Shown: positions 1 to 7,120, counted from the stretch's first letter. The stretch: DNA of 10,858 bases from JAAYAN01 sp964437215 (GCA_964437215.1 CAYTFZ010000088.1:1-10858), one strand, 5' to 3'. Numbers and translations are program-made. Notes: generated by a model from the sequence alone, not told the origin.

Positions 1-14
1 AAACATTTTTTCTC

Positions 15-49
15 CAATTATCAATGACCAATAAACAATGATCAATTAT
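15..49 (+). repeat. Heptad array, left arm of inverted pair
   Basis: Five consecutive 7-base units, each beginning with CAAT and fitting CAATNAN, start at 15, 22, 29, 36 and 43. The array contains the stop codon (44-42, minus strand) of the small four-helix-bundle gene. It is the inverted counterpart of the array at 409-450: the 24-base segment 23-46 matches the reverse complement of 412-435 at 21 of 24 positions by my count. The role is unknown; it may be a cassette boundary. Confidence 0.75.
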
Positions 50-413
50 CAGTTTTTATTCGTGTTGTTTTTAAAATTGAAAATAGAATTTTGGCTATTT
101 CTTCAGCATCCGAGTATATAGTATTGTATGTTATGGTATCCATAAAACCAGTATCTTTTAATAATGAAAGCCAGTATTTTGATTCGAGACATTCTTTGTA
201 TGCGATTGAAATTTTACTGGAAAAATCTGCCTTTGAAATTGCACCATTTGCTTCAGCTATATTGGCTCCAATCGAAGTTCCGCATCTTAACAATTGTTTC
301 GAAAGCACAAATTCTTTTTTTTCAGAAGTTAAATATTTATATGCATTTACAATTCTTATTGCAAACTGATAAGCCTTCTCATATACAATATTTTCTTTTT
401 CCATCTTTTCCAT
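42..413 (-). CDS. Four-helix-bundle protein, S23/IVP family
   Basis: This 123-residue protein belongs to the four-helix-bundle family first seen encoded by intervening sequences in 23S rRNA genes. Members are small all-helical proteins of about 115-130 residues, known to oligomerise but without a settled function. The sequence shows the family hallmarks: a YEKAYQFAIRIVNAYKYL first helix, the QLLRCGTSIGANIAEA segment at residues 40-55, and the KECLESKYWLSLL helix at about 73-85. There is no signal peptide or membrane segment. ATG at 411-413 is used, with a second in-frame ATG three codons later; neither has a clear Shine-Dalgarno site. It lies 38 bases after the adaptor stop codon, and its start and stop codons are embedded in inverted CAATNAN arrays. 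It is therefore probably an inserted cassette rather than a component of the efflux operon. The family call is firm; the function is unknown. Confidence 0.9.
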   Translation of the reverse strand: MEKMEKENIVYEKAYQFAIRIVNAYKYLTSEKKEFVLSKQLLRCGTSIGANIAEANGAISKADFSSKISIAYKECLESKYWLSLLKDTGFMDTITYNTIYSDAEEIAKILFSILKTTRIKTDN

Positions 414-450
414 TGCTCATTGTTTATTGATTATTGTTCATTGTTCATAG
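409..450 (-). repeat. Heptad array, right arm of inverted pair
   Basis: On the minus strand this is one degenerate and five exact CAATNAN heptads (exact units occupy 409-443), running into the ATG of the four-helix-bundle gene at 413-411. The array begins one base after the adaptor stop codon (454-452). Because the unit is 7 bases, ATG triplets in successive units fall in different frames, and units carrying ATGA combine a start with an overlapping stop. Confidence 0.75.
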
Positions 451-451
451 C

Positions 452-1702
452 TTATTCAATCATCAAAATATCATAATCTTTATAGTTATCGTAAGAAGAT
501 GTAATTACTTTCTCACCCGGATTTAATCCTTCAAGCACTTCGTAATATTGCGGATTTTGTCTGCCGATTTTAATATTTCTTCTTTCGGCGCTCTTTCCCG
601 ATTTATCAACTACAAAAATCCACTGACCGCCTGTTGTTGAGTAAAACCCGCCTGATTCGACCAATATTGCTTCGTTCAATCCGCCAAGCTGTAGTTTTAT
701 GTGAAGGCTTTGACCGCGGCGGATTCCTTTTGGAGCTTCTCCGGCAAACATCATATCTGCATAAAATCTTCCGTTAATTACTTGCGGATAAACTGTTTTA
801 ATAACCAAAGAATATGTTTTCCCGCCAAATTCAAAATCACCCTGCTGCCCCGGATTTATCCTTGCTATGTAGTGCTCGTCAATTTCAATCCGCACTTTAA
901 AAGAATCAATATTGTCAATCTGCCCGAGTCTGAAACCGGTGCCGACCGACTGTCCTATTTCGGCATTAAGCGAAGTAAGCTGACCTTTAATAGGCGCTTT
1001 AACCGTTAAATTTGCCAATTGTTCTTCAACAAGTGAAAGGTATCTTTTCGACATTTCAAGACTCGATTCACCCTTAACAACAAGCTGCTTCAAAGTTAAA
1101 GAATCCTTTCTCAGCGCTTCCATCATAAGATTGCGGCTTTCAATATAAGTCTGGTATTTTTCTGCACTCTGGTCATATTCGTTTTTTGAAATAAGCCCTT
1201 TTTCGAATAAAACTTTATTATTATTGTAAATTCTTTTCTGGTTAATCAAATTCAAGTTTAAATCGAGAAGCTGGTTTTGTTTAGATAAAAGATTTTGTTC
1301 GAAACTAAGTTTAGTTTGGCGTTCGACACTTTCAGCTTGAAGTAAAGTTGATTGCGTGCTCATTACCGCAAGTGAAAGACTTGGATTATCCAATTTAATA
1401 ATCGGATCGCCAGCCTTTAACATATCTCCTTCTTCAACAAATTTGGAAACCACTTTTCCGCCGTCAGAAAGATCGAGGTAAAAAGTCTGGATTGGTTCTA
1501 CTGTTCCAGTTACGGGAATATATTCGCTAAAAGGTGCTTTAATAATTTCCGAAACTGTTATTCTATCGCTTTCAACATTTAATTTACTTCCTCCGCCACC
1601 CGAAATAAAAATATATAAAATGATAATAAAAAAAACTCCGCCGCCCGAAATGCTTAATATTTTATTTTTTGTCCACTTTTTCTTTTCAATTATCCTGTCC
1701 AT
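452..1702 (-). CDS. Efflux periplasmic adaptor (HlyD/MacA-type membrane fusion protein)
   Basis: This 416-residue protein would bridge an inner-membrane pump (ABC/MacB-like or RND) to an outer-membrane channel. One N-terminal membrane anchor lies at about residues 15-34, framed by two glycine-rich patches. Then come the first lipoyl/barrel-sandwich half at about 70-107 (GGKVVSKFVEEGDMLKAGDPIIKLD), a long alpha-helical coiled-coil hairpin at about 110-230 with a turn near FEKGLISKNEYDQ, the second lipoyl half at about 232-262 (VKAPIKGQLTSLNAEIGQSVGTG), a beta-barrel at about 265-340, and a membrane-proximal domain to the end (EGLNPGEKVITSS). Length is normal for the family. It is divergent from the sigma-54 activator operon, which often accompanies MacA/MacB-type pumps in Bacteroidota-like genomes, so control by that activator is plausible. 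I found no -24/-12 motif on its own strand. The pump subunit is not in the window, and substrate cannot be predicted. Confidence 0.9.
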   Translation of the reverse strand: MDRIIEKKKWTKNKILSISGGGVFFIIILYIFISGGGGSKLNVESDRITVSEIIKAPFSEYIPVTGTVEPIQTFYLDLSDGGKVVSKFVEEGDMLKAGDPIIKLDNPSLSLAVMSTQSTLLQAESVERQTKLSFEQNLLSKQNQLLDLNLNLINQKRIYNNNKVLFEKGLISKNEYDQSAEKYQTYIESRNLMMEALRKDSLTLKQLVVKGESSLEMSKRYLSLVEEQLANLTVKAPIKGQLTSLNAEIGQSVGTGFRLGQIDNIDSFKVRIEIDEHYIARINPGQQGDFEFGGKTYSLVIKTVYPQVINGRFYADMMFAGEAPKGIRRGQSLHIKLQLGGLNEAILVESGGFYSTTGGQWIFVVDKSGKSAERRNIKIGRQNPQYYEVLEGLNPGEKVITSSYDNYKDYDILMIE

Positions 1703-1801
1703 AATTCATCCGTAATTTTTCGTTAGCAATATTTTCCAACAACTGTACCATTTGTTAAAAGTCCGTTTTTTAAGGAAATATTACAGATATTATCAAACAA
1801 T

Positions 1802-1819
1802 TCGTCCGTTATCGTTCAC
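1802..1819. promoter_or_regulatory. Candidate activator site 1 (imperfect palindrome)
   Basis: The layout is TCGTCCG, four bases, CGTTCAC. It has the same length and spacer as the better site at 1822-1839, starts exactly 20 bp before it, and its right half matches that site at 6 of 7 bases. The pair lies between the adaptor gene and the response regulator. It is likely an upstream activating site for the neighbouring NtrC-type regulator; this is inference. Confidence 0.5.
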
Positions 1820-1821
1820 GG

Positions 1822-1839
1822 GTGTTCGTTTCCGTACAC
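1822..1839. promoter_or_regulatory. Candidate activator site 2 (palindrome GTGTTCG-N4-CGTACAC)
   Basis: The two 7-base arms are inverted copies with one mismatch (GTGTTCG against GTGTACG) around a TTTC spacer. The centre is about 75 bp upstream of the predicted sigma-54 start site, in the range where NtrC-type activators bind, and about 130 bp from the adaptor start codon. It forms a tandem with 1802-1819 on the same DNA face (20 bp, about two helical turns), as expected for cooperative binding of activator dimers. Confidence 0.6.
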
Positions 1840-1879
1840 TTTTTATTTTGCTTTAATGTGTTTTTAGAATAAATTTGAA

Positions 1880-1895
1880 AGGAATGAATTTTGCA
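1880..1895 (+). promoter_or_regulatory. Candidate sigma-54 (-24/-12) promoter
   Basis: AGGAAT, five bases, TTGCA. The invariant GG (1881-1882) and GC (1893-1894) are exactly 10 bases apart, and the -12 element TTGCA is a full match to consensus. The -24 element is weaker: it keeps GG but AGGAAT departs from TGGCAC. Transcription would start near 1906, about 20 bases before the ATG at 1928. With the palindromes upstream, this supports autoregulation of the activator operon. Confidence 0.55.
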
Positions 1896-1927
1896 TTATT
1901 TGCATACTAAAATTTGATGAGCGCATT

Positions 1928-3286
1928 ATGGCTAATGTTTTAATAGTTGACGATAACGAAGATATTCTTGTTGCGGCAAAACTTTTGCTTAAACCTATTG
2001 CAACAGTTTTAACGGAGAACGATCCTAATAAAATTCCCGGATTATTAAATGACGGAAATTTCGATGTAATTTTCCTCGATATGAATTTTACGCTTGATAA
2101 AACCAGCGGACAGGAAGGTTTTTTCTGGTTGAAAGAAATTTTAAAGATTGATCCGCTTGCAGTCGTAATTCTTATAACCGCTTACGGAGATGTTGAAACC
2201 GCTGTTAAGGCTGTAAAAGAAGGCGCAACAGATTTTGTTCTTAAACCCTGGCATAACGAAAAGCTGCTTGCTACGTATTTTTCCGCGTTAAAATTGCGCG
2301 AGTCGCGTCTCGAAATAAGCCGGATGAAAGACCGTCAGAAATTTTTAAATGAAGAAAGTTCAATCGGCTTCTGCAATATTATCGGTTCCTCGGAGCCGAT
2401 GAAAAAAGTGTTTAATACAATTCAAAAGGTAAGCGGCACAGATGCAAACGTGCTTATTCTTGGCGAAAACGGAACAGGCAAAGAACTTATTGCCCGCTCG
2501 ATTCATAAAATGTCCAGGCGCGCTAACGAAATTTTTGTAAGCGTAGATGTAGGCGCAATAAGCCACAGTTTATTTGAAAGCGAGTTGTTCGGACACGTGA
2601 AAGGAGCATTTACCGATGCCCGCGAAGACCGTCCCGGAAGATTTGAAATTGCATCCGGCGGAACTCTTTTTCTTGATGAAATCGGGAATATTCCTGTAGC
2701 CCAGCAATCAAAACTTCTTTCGGTACTTCAGAACAGGCAGGTTTCGCGCGTCGGCTCGAACAGTTTTAAGCCCATCGATATAAGGCTTATCTGCGCAACC
2801 AATATGCAGATTTATCAAATGGTAGCCGAAAATTTATTCCGGCAGGATTTGCTTTACCGCATAAATACAATTGAAATAAAAATACCTCCTCTTCGCGAAA
2901 GGAATACTGATATTCCGCTGCTGACTGAATATTTTTTATCAATTTACAAGAAGAAATACAACAAACCCGAAATGACAGTGAATCCCGTGACCATTTCGAA
3001 ATTAGAAAATTACAGCTGGCCCGGAAATGTGCGCGAGCTTCAGCATGCAATTGAAAGAGCGGTTATTATGTGCGAAACAGACGAACTTAATCCGCACGAC
3101 TTTTTCTTTTCAACACAAGTTGAAAAAGAGAATTTTGAAATGGATAGTTACAACCTTGACGATTTGGAAAAAACAGCAATCCGTAAAATACTTTTAAAAT
3201 ACGACGGAAATGTTACAAAAGCCGCAAAAGAACTTGGAATTACGCGGGCTTCACTTTACAGAAGAATGGAGAAATATGGAATTTAG
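1928..3286 (+). CDS. Sigma-54-dependent response regulator (NtrC/AtoC type)
   Basis: A 452-residue three-domain activator. The receiver domain (1-120) has the acidic pair D8/D9, phosphoacceptor D51, T84 and K106. The AAA+ domain (about 148-375) has Walker A GENGTGKE at 179-186, Walker B with D250-E251, arginines R305 and R311, and WPGNVREL at about 364-371. The sigma-54-contacting loop reads GAFTDA (226-231) instead of GAFTGA. A Fis-type helix-turn-helix closes the protein (about 410-452, DGNVTKAAKELGITRASLYRR). Phosphorylation, presumably by the kinase two genes downstream, would license ATP-driven opening of sigma-54 promoters; the palindromes and -24/-12 element just upstream are its likely first target. 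ATG at 1928 has no obvious Shine-Dalgarno but gives a complete receiver domain. Its last 11 bases overlap the next gene. Target genes beyond this locus, including the divergent adaptor, are inferred. Confidence 0.95.
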   Translation: MANVLIVDDNEDILVAAKLLLKPIATVLTENDPNKIPGLLNDGNFDVIFLDMNFTLDKTSGQEGFFWLKEILKIDPLAVVILITAYGDVETAVKAVKEGATDFVLKPWHNEKLLATYFSALKLRESRLEISRMKDRQKFLNEESSIGFCNIIGSSEPMKKVFNTIQKVSGTDANVLILGENGTGKELIARSIHKMSRRANEIFVSVDVGAISHSLFESELFGHVKGAFTDAREDRPGRFEIASGGTLFLDEIGNIPVAQQSKLLSVLQNRQVSRVGSNSFKPIDIRLICATNMQIYQMVAENLFRQDLLYRINTIEIKIPPLRERNTDIPLLTEYFLSIYKKKYNKPEMTVNPVTISKLENYSWPGNVRELQHAIERAVIMCETDELNPHDFFFSTQVEKENFEMDSYNLDDLEKTAIRKILLKYDGNVTKAAKELGITRASLYRRMEKYGI

Positions 3287-4679
3287 CCGGTTCAGGATTT
3301 TTATTATAACTCGGATTCTATTCCTCTGCATTTCGATAGCCGGCTTAACTATACTTTTAAATTTCCGCTATTTCCCGATATCTGTATTTATTATTCCGCT
3401 GATCTTTTGGCAAATATGGTCACTTATCCGTTTTGTTGAAATTTCTAACAAAAACTTAAAAAAATTTTTAGATTCCGTCCGTTACTCCGATTTTTCTGTT
3501 AATTTTGTTGACAACAATCTCGGTCCATCGTTTTCGGGACTTCAGGAATCTTTTAAATCTATAATCAGCGATTTCAGAAAACAGCGAAAGGAAACCGAAG
3601 AGCAGCATCAATATTTGCAGACAGTCTTAAAGCATTTTAGTGTCGGTTTTATTTCTTATGATAAAGAAGGAATCATAGGACTTATAAATCCCGCAGCACA
3701 AAAATTACTTGGGATGGACAATTTATTGAAGATTAAACAGTTAAATTCGCTTAATCCCCAATTCGAAAAAGTACTCGAAAATCTTAATCCGAACAGTAAT
3801 TTTCTGCTGGAAATTGAAAGAAGAAACAAAATAAAACAAATTTCGCTGAATGCTGCCGAATTTGTTATAAAAGCAAAAAAATACAAGCTGGTAACTCTTC
3901 AAAACATTACCGGCGAGCTTGAACGCGAACGAATGGCAAACGAACTTGAAATTGCCCGTAAAATACAAACGCGTCTTATTCCCCAGAGTTTTCCCGGAAT
4001 TCCCGGCTATGAAATGTGCGGATTTTGCAATCCGGCAAAAGAAGTGGGCGGCGACTACTATGATTTTTCTGTTCCCGCAGAAAATAAACTCGGACTTGTT
4101 ATTGGCGATGTTTCCGGTAAAGGAGTTCCCGCTTCAATTTATATGACTTTAGCAAAAGGCATTTTCCAATCCTACGCCGAAAGCTCCAGCTCACCCAAAG
4201 AGGTTCTTTCTTCAATGAATAATTCTTTGATAAAACACCTGGAAAAGGGCGTTTTTATTACTATGATATACGGTGTTCTCGATTACGGAAATGACACTTT
4301 CACGTTTTGCCGCGCGGGGCATAATCCGCTGATTTATTATAATTCTTTCACGAAAGAATTCAGCTGCTTAAAGCCGGCAGGTACGGCTTTGGGTTTCGGG
4401 GCATCGGGCATTTTCCGCAATATGCTTTCCGAAGAATCAATTTCTTTACAAAACGGAGATTTAATAATTCTATATACCGACGGACTTACAGAAGCGAAAA
4501 ACAAAAACGGCGGATTTTACGGTGAAGAAAGGCTTATTTCTGTAATTCAATCGAATATTGGTAAATCTCCCGACGAATTGATTTTGGAAATAAGAAAAGA
4601 TTTGAATAGTTTTGAGCACGATTCGGAACAATATGATGATGTAACCTTAGTTGTTATAAAAAAGACAGCAGAGAATTAG
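3276..4679 (+). CDS. Membrane-linked SpoIIE/PP2C-type serine phosphatase with kinase-like sensor module
   Basis: With the start at 3276 (ATGGAATTTAG, overlapping the regulator stop by 11 bases; GGAG lies four bases upstream of the ATG) the protein has 467 residues. A longer frame opens at 3210, but its first 22 residues only translate the regulator's helix-turn-helix in another frame. Two membrane helices lie at about 8-28 and 34-51, followed by a linker helix, a PAS-like domain at about 113-210, a coiled coil (ERERMANELEIARKIQTRLIPQ), then the PP2C domain from about 235. Metal-binding acidic residues are all present: D260 (GGDYYD), D278 (GDVSGKG), D402 (YTDGLTEA), D454/D455 (QYDDVTLVV). The usual substrate of this class is a phosphoserine on a STAS-domain anti-anti-sigma factor, but none is encoded here. 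Residues 1-210 are homologous to the same region of the following kinase, so it probably senses the same signal. Catalytic activity is likely; the target is unknown. Confidence 0.9.
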   Translation: MEFSRFRIFIITRILFLCISIAGLTILLNFRYFPISVFIIPLIFWQIWSLIRFVEISNKNLKKFLDSVRYSDFSVNFVDNNLGPSFSGLQESFKSIISDFRKQRKETEEQHQYLQTVLKHFSVGFISYDKEGIIGLINPAAQKLLGMDNLLKIKQLNSLNPQFEKVLENLNPNSNFLLEIERRNKIKQISLNAAEFVIKAKKYKLVTLQNITGELERERMANELEIARKIQTRLIPQSFPGIPGYEMCGFCNPAKEVGGDYYDFSVPAENKLGLVIGDVSGKGVPASIYMTLAKGIFQSYAESSSSPKEVLSSMNNSLIKHLEKGVFITMIYGVLDYGNDTFTFCRAGHNPLIYYNSFTKEFSCLKPAGTALGFGASGIFRNMLSEESISLQNGDLIILYTDGLTEAKNKNGGFYGEERLISVIQSNIGKSPDELILEIRKDLNSFEHDSEQYDDVTLVVIKKTAEN

Positions 4680-4683
4680 AGAT

Positions 4684-6018
4684 ATGAAAAACTTCCGCGT
4701 GCAGATAATTTTAAGATTGATTTTAATTGTAATAAATATCATTATAATTTCTCAGTTTTACGGTAAAAGCGGTGTTAATTTTCTTGTTTTTACAGCGTTT
4801 CTTTTACTCCAGGTTTTTTTATTGTTCCGGTATATCGATATTGTAAACAAAGAGCTCAACAAATTTCTGCAGTCAATCAAATATTCCGATTTTTCTGTAG
4901 GATTTAACAAAGATTATCTTGGCGGTTCGTTTGCGGAATTAAATGAAGCATTCCGCGATGTGATGAAAAAATTCCATGAGGCGCGCGCAGAAAAAGAAGA
5001 AAATTTCAGGTATCTTCAAACAGTTATCCAGCACGTAGGCATAGGTTTAATTTCGTTTAATCAACTCGGCGATGTAGAGTTTTTCAATTCTGCTGCAAAA
5101 AAAATCCTTAAAATAAACAGCCTTAAAAATATAAATCAACTGAACGGCACATACAAAAATCTCTATGATAAATTGAATACAATACAGGCAGGCGAAAAAA
5201 TTACTATAAAAATAAATGCCGAAAACGATTTACAGCATTTGTTTATCTATGCAACCGAATTTAAAATGCGCAATCAGAATGTTAAGCTTATTGCTATGCA
5301 GAATATTCAAAACGAACTTGAAGAGCAGGAAATGCAGGCTTGGCAAAAACTTATACGCGTTCTTACTCACGAAATTATGAACTCGATTACTCCTATTTCA
5401 TCGCTCGCATCCACATTAAGCCAGATGCTGCCCAAACTTAAAACCGATGATAAGGACTGCAATCCGGAAGTTTTTGAAGACATTGATTCTGCCGTAAGTA
5501 CAATACGCAAACGCAGCGACGGTCTGCTCAATTTTGTTGAAAAATACAGAAGTCTTACACGCATACCGAAACCGGTTTTTGCAAGTGTTTCTGTCAATCA
5601 GCTTTTCAGCAGGATGAAATTGCTGATGCTCCCCTCCCTTTCGGAGAATAACATTTCGCTGATTACAAAGGTAAATCCCGATAATCTGGAATTGTATGCC
5701 GATTCCGATTTAATTGAGCAGGTTCTTATCAACCTTCTTAAAAACGCAATACAATCTTTAGGAAAAAGCGATAGCGGAGTTATTTCGCTTACTGCGGGAA
5801 TAGATAATCAAGGGAAAGCGGTAGTAAAAGTAACGGATAACGGACCCGGAATAAAAGAAGATGTTGCCGATAAAATATTCGTTCCGTTTTTCAGCACAAA
5901 GCAGGATGGCAGCGGTATCGGGTTAAGCATTTCGCGCCAGATTATCCGCGCGCACGGCGGCAGTCTGCAGGTTTCTTCAAAACCCAACGAAGAAACTGTG
6001 TTTACGATAAGATTGTAG
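4684..6018 (+). CDS. Sensor histidine kinase (NtrY-like), two TM helices and PAS-like domain
   Basis: A 444-residue kinase starting four bases after the phosphatase stop codon. Two membrane helices (about 7-26 and 31-49) have a very short loop between them, so there is no periplasmic sensor domain; sensing is probably within the membrane or cytoplasmic. A linker and PAS-like domain (about 110-208) precede the dimerisation helix with phosphoacceptor H229 in LTHEIMNSITPI. The ATPase domain has the N box around N350/N354 (LINLLKNAIQ), G1 at D385 (TDNGPGI), the F box FVPFFSTK (399-406), and G2 GSGIGLSI (409-416), ending normally with VFTIRL. All catalytic elements are intact. Operon position makes the sigma-54 activator its probable partner. 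Its N-terminal half is a paralogue of the phosphatase's. A 30-bp piece of its 3' end (5935-5964) reappears after the next gene. Confidence 0.95.
   Translation: MKNFRVQIILRLILIVINIIIISQFYGKSGVNFLVFTAFLLLQVFLLFRYIDIVNKELNKFLQSIKYSDFSVGFNKDYLGGSFAELNEAFRDVMKKFHEARAEKEENFRYLQTVIQHVGIGLISFNQLGDVEFFNSAAKKILKINSLKNINQLNGTYKNLYDKLNTIQAGEKITIKINAENDLQHLFIYATEFKMRNQNVKLIAMQNIQNELEEQEMQAWQKLIRVLTHEIMNSITPISSLASTLSQMLPKLKTDDKDCNPEVFEDIDSAVSTIRKRSDGLLNFVEKYRSLTRIPKPVFASVSVNQLFSRMKLLMLPSLSENNISLITKVNPDNLELYADSDLIEQVLINLLKNAIQSLGKSDSGVISLTAGIDNQGKAVVKVTDNGPGIKEDVADKIFVPFFSTKQDGSGIGLSISRQIIRAHGGSLQVSSKPNEETVFTIRL
5935..5964 (+). repeat. 30-bp direct repeat, copy 1 (inside kinase gene)
   Basis: These 30 bases, encoding RQIIRAHGGS of the kinase ATPase domain, occur again without any mismatch at 7121-7150, 1186 bp downstream. 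The two copies bracket the nuclease gene. Such a long exact match in one window cannot be chance and points to duplication or insertion at the kinase 3' end. Confidence 0.9.
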
Positions 6019-6045
6019 ATTAAATATTAGATCGCTGTTAAGGTA

Positions 6046-6066
6046 AAAGAATGAGCATAATTCTTT
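6046..6066 (+). terminator. Weak hairpin downstream of the kinase operon
   Basis: AAAGAAT and ATTCTTT form a 7-bp AT-rich stem around a 7-base loop, 28 bases after the kinase stop codon, with interrupted T runs (6073-6087) further on. It is a possible terminator separating the regulatory operon from the nuclease gene. The stem is weak and the T tract is not directly adjacent. Confidence 0.3.
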
Positions 6067-6114
6067 AAAAATGTTTTTGTATTTTTTAAGAAAGGAATTA
6101 AGGATCTGACAAAG

Positions 6115-7116
6115 ATGCTTCAAAAAACAGAAATATACCAAAAGCTGATTGACACTATTGGAACAACTATTGAAAGCGCCAGACAGAGAGCAGTTCAAGC
6201 TGTTAATAATGAATTACTGCAAGCAAACTGGGCTATCGGTAAATTTTTAGTTGAATACGAACAAAATGGCAATGAGAAAGCAGAATATGGTAGTTCTCTA
6301 CTGGCAAATTTATCAAAAGACCTAAAATCGCGGTTTGGTAAAGGTTTTAGTAAGAGCAACATATATTTGATGAGACAGTTTTATTTAAAGTACCAAATAT
6401 TCCAGTCAGTGACTGGAAAATTAACTTGGACTCATTATGCCGAATTATTGGGAGTTTCGGACGATATTGCTCGAGGGTTTTATGAAAAGCAATCGATTAT
6501 AGAGAATTGGAGTGTCCGTGAATTAAAAAGGCAAATTAATTCATCTTTGTTTGAGCGATTAGCTTTAAGTCAAGATAAACAAGGTATTTTAAAATTAGCA
6601 GAGCAAGGGTTAATTATCGATAATCCAAAAGATATTGTAAAAGACCCTTATATTTTAGAATTCCTTCAAATTCCTGAACAACATCGTATGACAGAAAACA
6701 AGCTGGAACAGAAAATTATCGATAATCTTCAAACATTTTTACTTGAATTAGGGAAAGGATTTTCCTTTGTTGGAAGACAGTATAGAATAACTTTAGATAA
6801 TGACCATTATTATGTGGATTTGGTTTTCTATCATAGAATTCTGAAATGTTTTGTTTTAATTGACTTGAAGACAAAGCACGTAAAACATCATGATATTGGA
6901 CAAATGAACATGTATTTGAACTATTTCAAATCGGAAGAAAATTCGGAAGGAGACAATCCTCCGATAGGCATTGTTCTTGGCGCAGACAAAAACGATATAC
7001 TTGTTGAATATGCTATCGGAGGAATTTCAAATAATATTTTCGTTTCAAAATACCAATTGTATTTGCCAGATAAAAAAGTATTAGAACAAAAAGTAAAGGA
7101 ATTGATTGCTGAATAA
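6115..7116 (+). CDS. PDDEXK nuclease-domain protein (DUF1016/YhcG family)
   Basis: A 333-residue member of the YhcG/DUF1016 family. The N-terminal helical, winged-helix-like region (about 1-160: NNELLQANWAIGKFLVEYEQ, SNIYLMRQFY, LTWTHYAELL, WSVRELKRQI) is characteristic. The C-terminal PDDEXK-like nuclease core follows: E198 in ENKLEQKIIDNL, D235 in YYVDLVFYH, D250-x-K252 in VLIDLKTKH, and Q263 in GQMNMYL. The key residues needed for a metal-dependent nuclease are present. Biological targets of this family are not well defined; members are scattered among genomes and often found near defence or mobile genes. AGGA sits ten bases before the ATG. It lies inside a 30-bp direct repeat and separates the regulatory operon from a sugar mutarotase gene, so it is likely an acquired passenger. 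Functional linkage to the two-component system is not supported. Confidence 0.92.
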   Translation: MLQKTEIYQKLIDTIGTTIESARQRAVQAVNNELLQANWAIGKFLVEYEQNGNEKAEYGSSLLANLSKDLKSRFGKGFSKSNIYLMRQFYLKYQIFQSVTGKLTWTHYAELLGVSDDIARGFYEKQSIIENWSVRELKRQINSSLFERLALSQDKQGILKLAEQGLIIDNPKDIVKDPYILEFLQIPEQHRMTENKLEQKIIDNLQTFLLELGKGFSFVGRQYRITLDNDHYYVDLVFYHRILKCFVLIDLKTKHVKHHDIGQMNMYLNYFKSEENSEGDNPPIGIVLGADKNDILVEYAIGGISNNIFVSKYQLYLPDKKVLEQKVKELIAE

Positions 7117-7120
7117 TAAC

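Noticed and set aside
91..369. Plus-strand 92-codon frame opposite the four-helix-bundle gene
   Set aside because: The minus-strand protein is a clear family member; the opposite frame is its shadow.
15..450. CRISPR-like array
   Set aside because: The repeats are contiguous 7-base units without spacers and in inverted orientation around a gene.
701..1009. Plus-strand 102-codon open frame inside the adaptor gene
   Set aside because: It is opposite a complete, well-recognised adaptor and shows no family features.
1726..1737. Possible -24/-12 promoter for the adaptor on the minus strand
   Set aside because: GC and CC are separated by 8 rather than 10 bases, so the spacing is wrong for sigma-54.
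3210..3275. N-terminal extension of the phosphatase from an upstream ATG
   Set aside because: It only re-reads the regulator's helix-turn-helix codons in another frame; the ATG at 3276 has GGAG upstream and gives an N-terminus matching that of the kinase.
3276..6018. Complete partner-switching module (phosphatase, anti-sigma kinase, STAS protein)
   Set aside because: No STAS-domain protein and no RsbW-type kinase is encoded; the neighbouring kinase has a full H box and is a two-component histidine kinase.
6115..7116. Part of a restriction-modification or toxin-antitoxin locus
   Set aside because: No methyltransferase, specificity subunit or antitoxin is found beside the nuclease gene in this window.
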